The notes below the pieces were generated by a model. The model was not told the origin of the DNA. It saw only the letters and a program-made list of their open reading frames with translations, and did not search any database. Positions 52,972 through 61,649 of a DNA stretch of 64,000 nucleotides are shown in pieces. The stretch's first letter is position 1. Every line of letters begins with the position of its first letter. This DNA is from Bacillota bacterium (GTDB lineage: Bacteria > Bacillota > Clostridia > Lachnospirales > Lachnospiraceae). The stretch is from contig JAEYJO010000047.1 of NCBI GenBank assembly GCA_023408815.1, forward strand, positions 1-64,000, written 5' to 3'. The position numbers and the translations under genes were made by a program.

Positions 52972-53442
52972 ATGAAAACAAACTTTAATTTCGAAAAAAG
53001 CGTTGTTGCCGCAATCGGCGCATGGATCAGCAATACGATGGAACTGCTTATCCCGACGCTAATGCTATTAACTGTTTTGATGGTAATTGACTATATTTCC
53101 GGAATGCTCGCCGCCAAAAAAGAAGCCATTGAATATCCGGACAAGCCTCAATACAGGTGGAGCAGCAAAAAAAGTCTCATTGGCATTTACAAGAAAATCG
53201 GCTACATTTTAACAATTTTAGTCGCCGTAAGCACAGATTATTTGATCCATAAATTTGCCGTCGAACTGGGGCTAAGATTTGACAGCAAGACCTTATTCGG
53301 CTTACTGGTCTCCGTATGGTTCATCATCAATGAACTTCTGTCTATTCTTGAAAATGCTAATCGTATGGGAGTCGTCTTACCGGGTTTTTTAGTCAAGATA
53401 TTAATATCTATGAAAAACAGTGTAGATGATAAAGTGGAATGA
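52972..53442 (+). CDS. TcdE-type holin (phage_holin_4 family)
   Basis: 156 residues from the ATG at 52972, with AAAGGGG 11 nt upstream; the frame runs from 52927 and GTG at 52960 is another candidate. Three membrane segments at about 24-46, 74-94 and 103-122. MVIDYISGMLAA and the RWSSKKSLIGIYKKIGYIL loop are hallmarks of the toxin secretion/phage lysis holin family that includes TcdE (166 residues). NELLSILENANRMGVVLPGFL near the end also matches. Forms pores in the cytoplasmic membrane. Second gene after the sigma factor. Confidence 0.88.
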   Translation: MKTNFNFEKSVVAAIGAWISNTMELLIPTLMLLTVLMVIDYISGMLAAKKEAIEYPDKPQYRWSSKKSLIGIYKKIGYILTILVAVSTDYLIHKFAVELGLRFDSKTLFGLLVSVWFIINELLSILENANRMGVVLPGFLVKILISMKNSVDDKVE

Positions 53443-53450
53443 ATATAATA

Positions 53451-53500
53451 AAAAACGGAGATATCTTATGGCTTTACGCTGTAAAATTATCTCCGTTTTT
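53451..53500 (+). terminator. Terminator after the holin gene
   Basis: AAAAACGGAGATA (53451-53463) pairs with TATCTCCGTTTTT (53488-53500), ending in a T-run. It ends the sigma-holin operon and could also serve the convergent isomerase operon. The stem is nearly the same as the terminator at 39486-39530. Confidence 0.8.
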
Positions 53501-53518
53501 ATTCCCTTTAAATTTCTC

Positions 53519-54331
53519 CTACCGGTAAAGTCCTTTCATAAAAGCGATGTCCCGCCCTGCTGTCTCAGGGTTCATCTCCTCCCGCAGTACCGGAATATCG
53601 GGATGTCCCTTCATCCACTCTTTAAGCACTCCAAAGTCCATAACACCTTCTCCAAGCAGCTTAGGACAATATTCCCCGTTTTCCCCCACCGTAAAATCCT
53701 TCAAATGTATCGTCTCTATATAAGGCCCAAGCTCCTTGAAGCAGCGTCTCCAATATGCCTCCTGCAAGACCTCACCAGGCCTCTCCAGCACGTTCACCGG
53801 ATCGAAGATTATTTTTACATGATCACTTTTCAGATCTCTTATGACCTCTGCAGCCGTATCTGCACTATCCAGAGGATGCCATGCCACGGGCTCGATTCCC
53901 ATCCACGTATTCAGCCGCTCTGCCTCCTCGGTCAGCCGTTTCAAACTGTCCATCATAAAAGGAAACCATCTCTGCTTTTCCAGCTTCGTCAGATGAGAAT
54001 ATGCCGTCTCGGAGCCGGTAAGCCTTGCGCCTATGCTTTTGGAAAAGCCCAGACATCTCCTGAAAGTTCTCACCGCCGCCTCTCTTACCGAGACGTCCGG
54101 ATTTCCCAGATCCATGTAGCAGCCTAACACCGCGATCTCGATTCCCCGTTTGCCGAACTCCTCAGCAATCTCATACAGCTCTTTTTCCGCAATATACTCA
54201 TAAGACTGTATGGAAGAAAAAGCCTTCGGAAGCGCAAGCTGCACAGACTGATATCCCTCACGCTCCAGAACCTCTGCCATCTGCGCAATTTCTCGCCTTC
54301 CATAATCATGTGCTCTGACGCCTATCTTCAT
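53519..54331 (-). CDS. Sugar phosphate isomerase/epimerase (AP-endonuclease 2 fold)
   Basis: 270 residues, TIM barrel of the xylose-isomerase-like superfamily (LEREGYQSVQLALPKAF, GIEIAVLGCYMDLGNP, GIEPVAWHPL, KIIFDPVNVL, ETIHLKDF, LGEGVMDFG). The likely metal ligands are the E of GIEP, D of FDPVN, H of IHLKD and E near LREEM. Substrate unknown. Last gene of the RG-I operon, 39 nt after the GH112 gene; AAAAGGTG precedes the ATG. Confidence 0.82.
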   Translation of the reverse strand: MKIGVRAHDYGRREIAQMAEVLEREGYQSVQLALPKAFSSIQSYEYIAEKELYEIAEEFGKRGIEIAVLGCYMDLGNPDVSVREAAVRTFRRCLGFSKSIGARLTGSETAYSHLTKLEKQRWFPFMMDSLKRLTEEAERLNTWMGIEPVAWHPLDSADTAAEVIRDLKSDHVKIIFDPVNVLERPGEVLQEAYWRRCFKELGPYIETIHLKDFTVGENGEYCPKLLGEGVMDFGVLKEWMKGHPDIPVLREEMNPETAGRDIAFMKGLYR

Positions 54332-54370
54332 ACTTTCACCTTTTCTCTCGTTTTCAAAAAATCGAGTCCG

Positions 54371-56536
54371 TTACAGTGTCACAAACCGGGTCTCGTAAGG
54401 CTCCAATACAACTTTTTTCACCCCTTCTTCCGTCTCCACAGCTGCCTCCTGTTCCTCCCCGCTGTTATTAATAATTACCAACTGCCTGCTTTCCGGATAA
54501 TAGGCGCATTCCGTATACGGGTTATCCGTCATATATTTCCCGGTAATTCCTTCCCCTCCGGCGTAGCGGATGAGCTGATAAAGCATACGGGTATTAATTG
54601 AATTTACCTCGAAGCCTGCCATATAGATTCCCTTTCCTCTGCCGCATTCGTGCAGAGTCAAAAGGGGCTTATCCCCGTCGGCCAGAAGAACCTTGGTCAT
54701 CCCGTCCGTCAGGTAAAGATTCTCTTTAGGTCTTATGCACACGCCTTCGGGCAGTATTCCTTCTCCGTCGCTATGAAAGGCCCATCTTCCATGGCATACC
54801 CGTTCGCCGGTATCCTTATCCACGCCCAGCACATGAGCCATCCGGAAAAAGGTATCATAGCCCTCCACAGCAGAAGGCTCGTTTACGCCGAGATAGGTCC
54901 CCCCTTCGTACACCCATTTTGTCAGAAGGCTCACTATCTCCTCATCTCTCCATGCTTCTGCTCCGCTCCATGCGCTGCCGGCATAACCTGCGTTTATAAC
55001 TACGTCGACATCGTTAAGCGCCCCGTTTTTTACATCCTCAAAAGAAATGAAGGATACCTCTATAGGCAATCCGGATAAAGACTCATTGATATGTATCAAA
55101 TCATGCATAGAGGTTTCATGAAAATGCCCGGACAGCGTCCATGAGCGGTATCTCCCCCATGTGTGCAATACCGCGGCCTTCGTTCCTATAACATACGGCT
55201 TCCCTGAACGGTGAATTCTCTTGATAAGACGGAATTCTTCCGCTGTCTTTTCTATATACTCTGAAAAGTCAGGATAGTTCTCCACTAAATGAAGGTAACC
55301 TCCCAAACCTATTCTCTCCACCGGCTCCCGCAGCAAGGCTCTGCGTACGTTATTCCAGAACCGTTTCGCCTCCAAAGCGGGCGTTCCTCCCTCCATAAAG
55401 GTGGGGGCTCCGCCCAAGCCCACGGGAAACAGATAAGGATGCAGCCTCAGCTCATGAACCGGCACCTCCACGCCCGCACAAAGCCTTGCTTCGAACCCGG
55501 AGAATACGCATTTGATCAGGCCATCGAAGCCAAATTCCCGGAACCTTCCATTATAAGGCTCGATGCCTACCCAGCTATCATCATAGAAAACATACGCCTG
55601 TTTTCCGTAGCTGTGTACAATATCGATAAGTTTTTTACCAAAACTGATGACAAAGTCGTTGATGAAATTCATCCAGTCTCTTTTACGGGAATCTGGGGGT
55701 ATATGCGTAACGTGCAGTCTGCCCTTGTTGATAAAATCCTCTGCAGTCATGGAATAACCGTATTTATCGGCAAAGGCATCCAAAGCCGGCACGCTTACAG
55801 TATAATCATAGGAACCCCAATCGCTGAATAAATTCCGGTTTCTTTCGCTGCTTCCCCATATCCATGCGAAATTGTAGAACATGGATGTAAATCGTACCAC
55901 CGTCGTATCAGGATGAGCCTCGCACCAGTCCTTCATCCATGAAAGCATATATTCCTGCGTTTCCGGATAGCGAGGCTCTATGGGCATCAAGTGCTCCATG
56001 TCCCAATGGTTCGTGGTATGGTTATACATGGAAATCTCTTCCCATACCCGGTATACCATAAAGTTGACCGTATAATTATGCCAGGGAATGGCCGTTAAAA
56101 TTATGACACTTTCGTCATTTTTATTATATATCCAGTCCTTCTTATCCAATAGCACATTAGTGGTCCTGTCATAAACCTGCCAATACTTAAAAGCATCTTC
56201 ACTGTCATTGACACGAAACTGCTCTTTGAAAAAGCTGTCCAGAAGTGAGATAGACATTCCGGCGGTACACATTTCTTCTCCCCCGGCCACCGCCGGAGGC
56301 GTACACAAAAATGTCTGCTGCAGCTTATTTATATTTTTCTTCGCCCATTCATTATGATCTCTGATGATACATATTGTGGAATAGATACCGTAACCCGCCT
56401 TCAAAATCTTTTCCGACAGAACGGTTCCGTCACTGTCCCTGATAACATCCGCTCCCCATTTTTCCGCCATCTTCAATGTCAATTCTTCATATCCCGCTTC
56501 ACCGGGAAGGGTAAATCCGCCTTTTCGTGCCTCCAT
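54371..56536 (-). CDS. GH112 galactoside phosphorylase, probably beta-1,4-galactosyl-L-rhamnose phosphorylase
   Basis: About 721 residues. GH112 enzymes phosphorolyse beta-galactosides to alpha-galactose 1-phosphate. RKGGFTLPGEAGYEELTL, FYNFAWIWGSSERNR and FYDDSWVGIEPYNGRF (general acid Asp, about residue 320) are family motifs. Members act on lacto-N-biose/galacto-N-biose or on Gal-beta-1,4-rhamnose. Linkage to a GH105 gene, typical of rhamnogalacturonan-I use, favours the latter; this is inference. The first ATG (56545) touches the AGAGGG ribosome binding site, so the ATG at 56536 is preferred. It lies about 50 nt after GH105. Confidence 0.88.
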   Translation of the reverse strand: MEARKGGFTLPGEAGYEELTLKMAEKWGADVIRDSDGTVLSEKILKAGYGIYSTICIIRDHNEWAKKNINKLQQTFLCTPPAVAGGEEMCTAGMSISLLDSFFKEQFRVNDSEDAFKYWQVYDRTTNVLLDKKDWIYNKNDESVIILTAIPWHNYTVNFMVYRVWEEISMYNHTTNHWDMEHLMPIEPRYPETQEYMLSWMKDWCEAHPDTTVVRFTSMFYNFAWIWGSSERNRNLFSDWGSYDYTVSVPALDAFADKYGYSMTAEDFINKGRLHVTHIPPDSRKRDWMNFINDFVISFGKKLIDIVHSYGKQAYVFYDDSWVGIEPYNGRFREFGFDGLIKCVFSGFEARLCAGVEVPVHELRLHPYLFPVGLGGAPTFMEGGTPALEAKRFWNNVRRALLREPVERIGLGGYLHLVENYPDFSEYIEKTAEEFRLIKRIHRSGKPYVIGTKAAVLHTWGRYRSWTLSGHFHETSMHDLIHINESLSGLPIEVSFISFEDVKNGALNDVDVVINAGYAGSAWSGAEAWRDEEIVSLLTKWVYEGGTYLGVNEPSAVEGYDTFFRMAHVLGVDKDTGERVCHGRWAFHSDGEGILPEGVCIRPKENLYLTDGMTKVLLADGDKPLLTLHECGRGKGIYMAGFEVNSINTRMLYQLIRYAGGEGITGKYMTDNPYTECAYYPESRQLVIINNSGEEQEAAVETEEGVKKVVLEPYETRFVTL

Positions 56537-56584
56537 GCCTGTCATCCCTCTTTCTTTCTGCCTTTATTCTTCTGTTGGCACCTT

Positions 56585-57637
56585 TTATAATGCACCGTCC
56601 TTTTCAATCTCATCGGATACTAACAGCGCAGAGAAAAATGCCAGTGCCAGCCCCTGTCCCCAGCCTTGTATCCAGCTTCTCGAAATCCCCCGGTAGCCCT
56701 CTGTGTCCTTCATCACTGCCGTGCCTCCTGATACGTTAAGCACTCTGCCTTCTTCGCTGACGTTTAAAAGCAGCCCTTCTATTGCTTTGTTAATGTATTT
56801 GGAGTAGAGGGGGTTGCCGCTTTCCAGCATAGCCGCCGCAATTCCGGCAGAGGCGGATATTTCTTCGTAAGACTCCTCATCGTCCAGCACTGTTCTCCAG
56901 AGCCCATTCTTCGTCTGCACCGTTTTTAGCGCCGATAGCTGTTCGTTCAGAGAGCCCGCTACGTCCAGATATTTAGGATACAGATAACATTCCGGCAGCT
57001 GCCCCGATACCTGTGACATCGTATAGGCAGCCCATGCGTTTGCCCGCCCCCAATAGATAGCTGACATATGATTCCCTGAGATGTTATTGTAGCCATGATA
57101 ATAAAAACCGGTTTTGGGATCCTGAAGATACTTGATATGCCAGTACCATTGGTTCAGCGCATCCTCGATCAGCGTTTCGTCTTTGTCCACCACACCTGCT
57201 CTGAGGAGAAAGAAAGCTGCCATAAACAGAGTGTCCGCCCATGCCTGCTCCGGGAAATCGTTGCCCGCTGATACCGTATGCTGGAGCACATTATCCCCGA
57301 ATCTGAGAGCAGAATTTCTTAAATATTCTACCTTGCTGTCAATGATCTTGCGGTATTTCTCTTCTCCGGAAGCCTGATACAGCGTAATCAGGCAGTGACC
57401 CATGGCGCAGGTGTTCACCGTCCAGACATTAGGAAGTCCGAGATCGATCAGTTCGTCCACTCTGTCCTTTAACAGCGATAAATATTCTTCTTTCTTAGTC
57501 TTCTTATAAGCTTCACTTATACCGTAGTAAGCCACTCCGCAAGGCCAATCCCATGTGAGGTCCATATTCATCGTTCTTCTGACAATACTGTCAATTACCG
57601 TCTCGATTCTTTCTTTATCATACACGAGCTTTAACAT
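56585..57637 (-). CDS. GH105 unsaturated rhamnogalacturonyl hydrolase
   Basis: 350 residues, (alpha/alpha)6 barrel of the YteR/RhiN family, removing the 4,5-unsaturated uronic acid left by rhamnogalacturonan lyase. WDWPCGVAYYGISEAY, the catalytic Asp in QAWADTLFM (about residue 134), YWGRANAWAAYTM and ISRSWIQGWGQGLALAF are seen. No signal peptide: cytoplasmic. First gene of an operon with GH112 and the isomerase, directly behind tandem operators; AGAGAGG lies 7 nt before the ATG. Confidence 0.9.
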   Translation of the reverse strand: MLKLVYDKERIETVIDSIVRRTMNMDLTWDWPCGVAYYGISEAYKKTKKEEYLSLLKDRVDELIDLGLPNVWTVNTCAMGHCLITLYQASGEEKYRKIIDSKVEYLRNSALRFGDNVLQHTVSAGNDFPEQAWADTLFMAAFFLLRAGVVDKDETLIEDALNQWYWHIKYLQDPKTGFYYHGYNNISGNHMSAIYWGRANAWAAYTMSQVSGQLPECYLYPKYLDVAGSLNEQLSALKTVQTKNGLWRTVLDDEESYEEISASAGIAAAMLESGNPLYSKYINKAIEGLLLNVSEEGRVLNVSGGTAVMKDTEGYRGISRSWIQGWGQGLALAFFSALLVSDEIEKDGAL

Positions 57638-57666
57638 CTTTCTACCTCTCTTTCCTCTATTCTTAA

Positions 57667-57702
57667 CGAGTATAATACACTCGCACGAGTATAGTACACT
57701 CG
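57667..57702. promoter_or_regulatory. Tandem CGAGT...ACTCG operators
   Basis: CGAGTATAATACACTCG (57667-57683) and CGAGTATAGTACACTCG (57686-57702) are two 17-bp dyads, 19 bp centre to centre, 30-65 nt before the GH105 ATG. TATACT sequences within them on the minus strand could be -10 boxes. They look like sites of a dimeric repressor or a LacI/GntR-type protein not encoded beside them. Confidence 0.7.
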
Positions 57703-57709
57703 TATGAAA

Positions 57710-57737
57710 GCCCCCAAATAGTGGTTTATTTGGGGGC
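57710..57737 (-). terminator. Terminator after the YtcQ-like gene
   Basis: GCCCCCAAATA and TATTTGGGGGC pair around a short loop; on the minus strand the stem is followed by TTTC. It separates the importer operon from the GH105 operon, whose promoter and operators follow immediately. Confidence 0.75.
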
Positions 57738-57765
57738 CGTATAAAAATGGCTTATCAAGACGTTT

Positions 57766-59457
57766 TTATTTCGTGGAACCCTCGTCATATAATGCCTGCT
57801 TCTCATCGAGGATATCCTGATAGCCCGCATCCAGATAGGTCTGGCAAGCCTCCTGGTAAATCGCATCGAAATCTGCTTCTGAACATGTTGCACAATCTAC
57901 ATACAGCTCCTGCCAAAGCTTTTTCAAATCTTCTGCATTTTCCGCAGAAGCTTCGATGGTCTTCGTATAAGCCGTATTGATTAAGCCGTACTGGGCATAA
58001 GTATCGAAGTAATTCTTGGAATCCGCGATCAGATATTCATAGCCTGCCGGAGCCAGATCTCTGAGACGCGACTGATAAGTAAGCTCATCGTCATCGTATA
58101 CAGCAGCTTCTACGACAAGACACCAGTAATCCTTGTTATTATTATCGGAGCGTTTCCATTCTCCCGTATAGCCGTCAACCGGAATAGCCAATCCATTATC
58201 ATCCAGCGTATAGGATTCTCCCTCTACACCGTTCTGAAGTTTAAACAGATTATCGGACTGGCTCATCCATTCCAGGAACATCCAGACTGCTTCTCTTTGT
58301 TCATCCGTACAATCGGAGTTGATTCCCATAATCATACCGTAAGGCGGATACTCATAATAATATGAGTTGTTTCCTTCAGGAACTCCCGCCCATGTATTCA
58401 TTACGGAAACCTTTGCGTCAGCATCGTTTGCCAGCAGGCTGGAAATCGTATCCGTACCGCTGGTAATATAGAAGGAATAGGTGCCTACTTTTCCTGAAAC
58501 AAAGTCTGCTTTCCATTTTGCGTCGTCGTCTATCAGATAGAATTCAGGATTGGTCAGGCCGTTGTTATATTGATAGTTCAAATTCTTCAAATAAGCTTCT
58601 GTTGCTGACCATGTAAGGGGCGCAACTGCCAGGTCGGAATAAAGCGCCAGCTCTTTCTCATCCACAGAACTTCCAATAAAAGGATAGTAATAAGTGAAGT
58701 TATTGATCAGAAGTCTCTCTCCCAGAGTCCCAACCCCTGCATCCTTCCACTTTGCCGCTACTGCATTCAATTCCGCCATGCTCTCAGGCATATCCGCATC
58801 TACCGTATCCAGCCAGTCCTGCCGGATCAAGGTTACCCAGTTATAATAATAGGTAGGCCTGTTCGCGAAGAAGAAGTAATTCTCTCCGTCCATCTCACCG
58901 TAGGTATCGATCGTATCCTTCATGTTTGCATAGTAGGTCGGAGCATAATATGCTATTTCGTCCAAATCCAGGGCTTGCATAGCTCCCTCAGAATAATAGT
59001 TTACAGCCTGAGGCATATCATAGTGCATAATGATGTCGGGTGCATTCCCGGCGCTGAGCATCTGCATATAGTCTGCAACCTCAGTAGAACGTCCTACCGC
59101 TACATACTCGACATTTACGTTATATTTATCTCCGAATTCCTTCTGGATCCACTGGGTATAGGTGTTGTCAGTCACGTTCCATCCTTCGAAAGCTCTGTCA
59201 TATACGGGAATCTGAATGGTAACCGTCTCGGGAAAGCCGCCGGAATAATCCGTATAAGGCGAGGAACTGTCCTGCTCCTGTGCATCTGCACTGTCCGCAG
59301 CCGCAGTGCTCTCCGCACTTTTTGCGCTGTCCGCTGCAGTACTCTCTTCTGCCGGTGCTGCCGTTTCCTGACTGCTCCCGCAGCCCGTCAGCATGCCGAT
59401 TGCCATAGTACCGGTCAGTGCCATAGCTACAAATTTCTGATAGAGTCTCCTCTTCAT
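57766..59457 (-). CDS. YtcQ/LplA-type oligosaccharide-binding lipoprotein
   Basis: 563 residues. Lipobox GMLTGC with the lipidated Cys at residue 26, then an Ala/Ser/Glu linker. The large body (about 530 residues) and motifs such as DIIMHYDMPQAVNYYSEGAM and YEYPPYGMIMGINSD place it with the LplA/YtcQ subgroup that binds oligogalacturonides or unsaturated rhamnogalacturonan disaccharides. Third gene of the importer operon, ending at the terminator at 57710. Confidence 0.85.
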   Translation of the reverse strand: MKRRLYQKFVAMALTGTMAIGMLTGCGSSQETAAPAEESTAADSAKSAESTAAADSADAQEQDSSSPYTDYSGGFPETVTIQIPVYDRAFEGWNVTDNTYTQWIQKEFGDKYNVNVEYVAVGRSTEVADYMQMLSAGNAPDIIMHYDMPQAVNYYSEGAMQALDLDEIAYYAPTYYANMKDTIDTYGEMDGENYFFFANRPTYYYNWVTLIRQDWLDTVDADMPESMAELNAVAAKWKDAGVGTLGERLLINNFTYYYPFIGSSVDEKELALYSDLAVAPLTWSATEAYLKNLNYQYNNGLTNPEFYLIDDDAKWKADFVSGKVGTYSFYITSGTDTISSLLANDADAKVSVMNTWAGVPEGNNSYYYEYPPYGMIMGINSDCTDEQREAVWMFLEWMSQSDNLFKLQNGVEGESYTLDDNGLAIPVDGYTGEWKRSDNNNKDYWCLVVEAAVYDDDELTYQSRLRDLAPAGYEYLIADSKNYFDTYAQYGLINTAYTKTIEASAENAEDLKKLWQELYVDCATCSEADFDAIYQEACQTYLDAGYQDILDEKQALYDEGSTK

Positions 59458-59546
59458 AACACATCCTCCTTAAAATCATTATAGTTTCTTGTTTATTTGC
59501 ACCCCTCTTGGGTAAATGCCTCGGTCATTTCTTTTTGCCAGGGGAA

Positions 59547-60464
59547 TCACCCCTTCACCGCTCCAATCATCGTTCCCTGTACGAAATATTTCTGAAGAAA
59601 GGGATAGACGACAACAATAGGTATGGTTGCGAAAATAACGCACGCGGCTTTAATAACCTCCGGATTCGTTAACTGTCCCACTGCCCCTCCCTCTGACTGC
59701 AGAGATTCCGTCGCAGAAATGATCAAATAGTAAAGCTTGAGCTGTAAAGGCCGCAAATCCGTTTTCTGTTTTATGTAAAACAATGCATCCTGATATGCGT
59801 TCCATCTTCCTACCGCGAAAAACAAGGCAATGGTAGCCAATATTGGCTTTGACAGCGGCAGTACGATTCTGGTAAGTATCTTCACATGGGAAGCCCCGTC
59901 AATGAAGGCTGATTCCACCACACTATCCGGTATGCTGTTCTGAAAATAATTCTTCATGATTAAAAAATTATAGGCGCTGAAGGTTAACGGAAGGATTAGA
60001 CACCACCACGTATCCAGTATTTTCAGACTGCTCATCAGCATATAATCCGGAATGATTCCCGCAGTAAAATACATGGTAACCATGAGCAGGAAGGTCAGCA
60101 GCCTTCGTCCCTTCAGCTGCTGCCTGGACAACACATAGGCGGAGCATACCGTTAAAAACATTCCGATCGCCGTAAAGCTAAGCGTCATCACGACCGTTAC
60201 GAACAGAGAACGAATAATGCTCGCATCCGAGAATATTTTCTGATAAGCATTTAAGCTGAAGCCCTTTGGCAAAAGCAGCACTTTATTCGCAATGACATAT
60301 GCTTCCTCGCTGATGGACTTGGAAAACACATGAATAAAGGGGAGCAGACAAGTAAGGCTCACCGCCGCGATAATCGCATAAAACAATATGTCGAATGCTC
60401 GATTCACAATTCTGGTTTTCGTCCATGGCGTTTTGTTCTTTGCCACGATAGCCAGTTCGCTCAT
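59547..60464 (-). CDS. YtcP/LplC-type sugar ABC permease
   Basis: 305 residues, CUT1 permease. MSSLKILDTWWCLILP, the EAA loop (VESAFIDGASHVKILTRIVLPLSKPI) and QKYFVQGTMIGAVKG at the end are typical of the LplC/YtcP group. It follows its partner by 11 nt. Confidence 0.9.
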   Translation of the reverse strand: MSELAIVAKNKTPWTKTRIVNRAFDILFYAIIAAVSLTCLLPFIHVFSKSISEEAYVIANKVLLLPKGFSLNAYQKIFSDASIIRSLFVTVVMTLSFTAIGMFLTVCSAYVLSRQQLKGRRLLTFLLMVTMYFTAGIIPDYMLMSSLKILDTWWCLILPLTFSAYNFLIMKNYFQNSIPDSVVESAFIDGASHVKILTRIVLPLSKPILATIALFFAVGRWNAYQDALFYIKQKTDLRPLQLKLYYLIISATESLQSEGGAVGQLTNPEVIKAACVIFATIPIVVVYPFLQKYFVQGTMIGAVKG

Positions 60465-60475
60465 TATGCCACCTC

Positions 60476-61426
60476 CTATAACAATCCGTCTTCGCCAAGC
60501 TTTTTAGCTACGAAGTCGGCTGCCAGTACCAGTATAAGTCCGATTACGGACTGGAACAGGCCAAGTGCTGTGGATTCACTGAATTTGCCGCTGCCGATAC
60601 CCCACTGATAAACGAGTACGGGAATTGTCGTAGTATATTCCGTCGCTTTCATATTCGACAGCGCCAGCACCCTTTCGAAGGAACCGCCCATCACCTTGCC
60701 CAGATTCATGATGAGCAGTACCACGATAGTGCTGCGAATACAGGGAAGCGTAACGTGTATACACTGCCTGAATCTGCCGGCACCGTCCACCCTCGCCGCT
60801 TCGTATAATTCTGCATTTACCGAAGTAATCGCCGCCAGATAGATAATCGTTCCCCAGCCCATCGTCTGCCATACACCAATGACTACATAGGTAACCAGCC
60901 ACCAAGTGTCCTCCTGGAGAAAGGGAATCCGGTTATTTCCCATAGCTTCGGCAATATTGTTGATCACACCGCTGTTTAAACCGAATAGCTGGTACCCCAG
61001 CGCTCCAATGATGATCCAGGAAAGGAAGTGAGGCAGATACAGCATAGTCTGAGATATTTTCTTAAACCACTTCACCCTGATTTCGTTTAACAAAAGCGCC
61101 AGTATAATCGGCATGGGAAAGCCGAATATCAAATCCAGTATGTTTAAAAGGAGCGTATTTCGAAGAGAAGGAATAAAATTTCTGTGAGTAAATACTTTTT
61201 CAAAAATATCGAATCCCACCCACTTACTATCCCAAAAGCCTTTTGTCACCTTATAATCCTTAAAAGAAATTACAAGTCCTGTATAAGGCAAATATTTGAA
61301 TATGATTACAAAGAGGAATGGTATAACGAGCAGCGCATATAGCTGCCAGTCTCTTCTGATGAAATATAGAAAATTCTTTTTTCTATAAATCGCTATGTCT
61401 GTGGCACCCTTTTTTTCCTTCGCCAT
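60476..61426 (-). CDS. YteP/LplB-type sugar ABC permease
   Basis: 316 residues, six membrane segments. FKYLPYTGLVISFKDYK near the start and the EAA loop (YEAARVDGAGRFRQCIHVTLPC) mark the LplB/YteP group. GGGAGG lies 7 nt before the ATG. First gene of the operon, divergent from the AraC regulator. Confidence 0.9.
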   Translation of the reverse strand: MAKEKKGATDIAIYRKKNFLYFIRRDWQLYALLVIPFLFVIIFKYLPYTGLVISFKDYKVTKGFWDSKWVGFDIFEKVFTHRNFIPSLRNTLLLNILDLIFGFPMPIILALLLNEIRVKWFKKISQTMLYLPHFLSWIIIGALGYQLFGLNSGVINNIAEAMGNNRIPFLQEDTWWLVTYVVIGVWQTMGWGTIIYLAAITSVNAELYEAARVDGAGRFRQCIHVTLPCIRSTIVVLLIMNLGKVMGGSFERVLALSNMKATEYTTTIPVLVYQWGIGSGKFSESTALGLFQSVIGLILVLAADFVAKKLGEDGLL

Positions 61427-61649
61427 AGAAAATCCCTCCCGCTACATTTGTCATCTCTTATTCCAGCCGTACACTCCATTGTATACTTTGTATGTAATGC
61501 ATTCTTCCATGAGATAATTATTGTCCATTTTCACTTCTTTTTCTAATCATACGGATGATAAAACTATGCAAAAATGACCATTTATGTTATAGTTTTACTG
61601 GTAATAACTGGAATATGGCTAAAAACATCGGTTAAAAGGGGAAAACATT

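Noticed and set aside
51756..53442. Lysozyme, sigma and holin genes as a plain prophage remnant
   Set aside because: No capsid, tail, portal, integrase or terminase genes are nearby, and the matched TTTACA promoters link them to the RHS operon. Not fully excluded.
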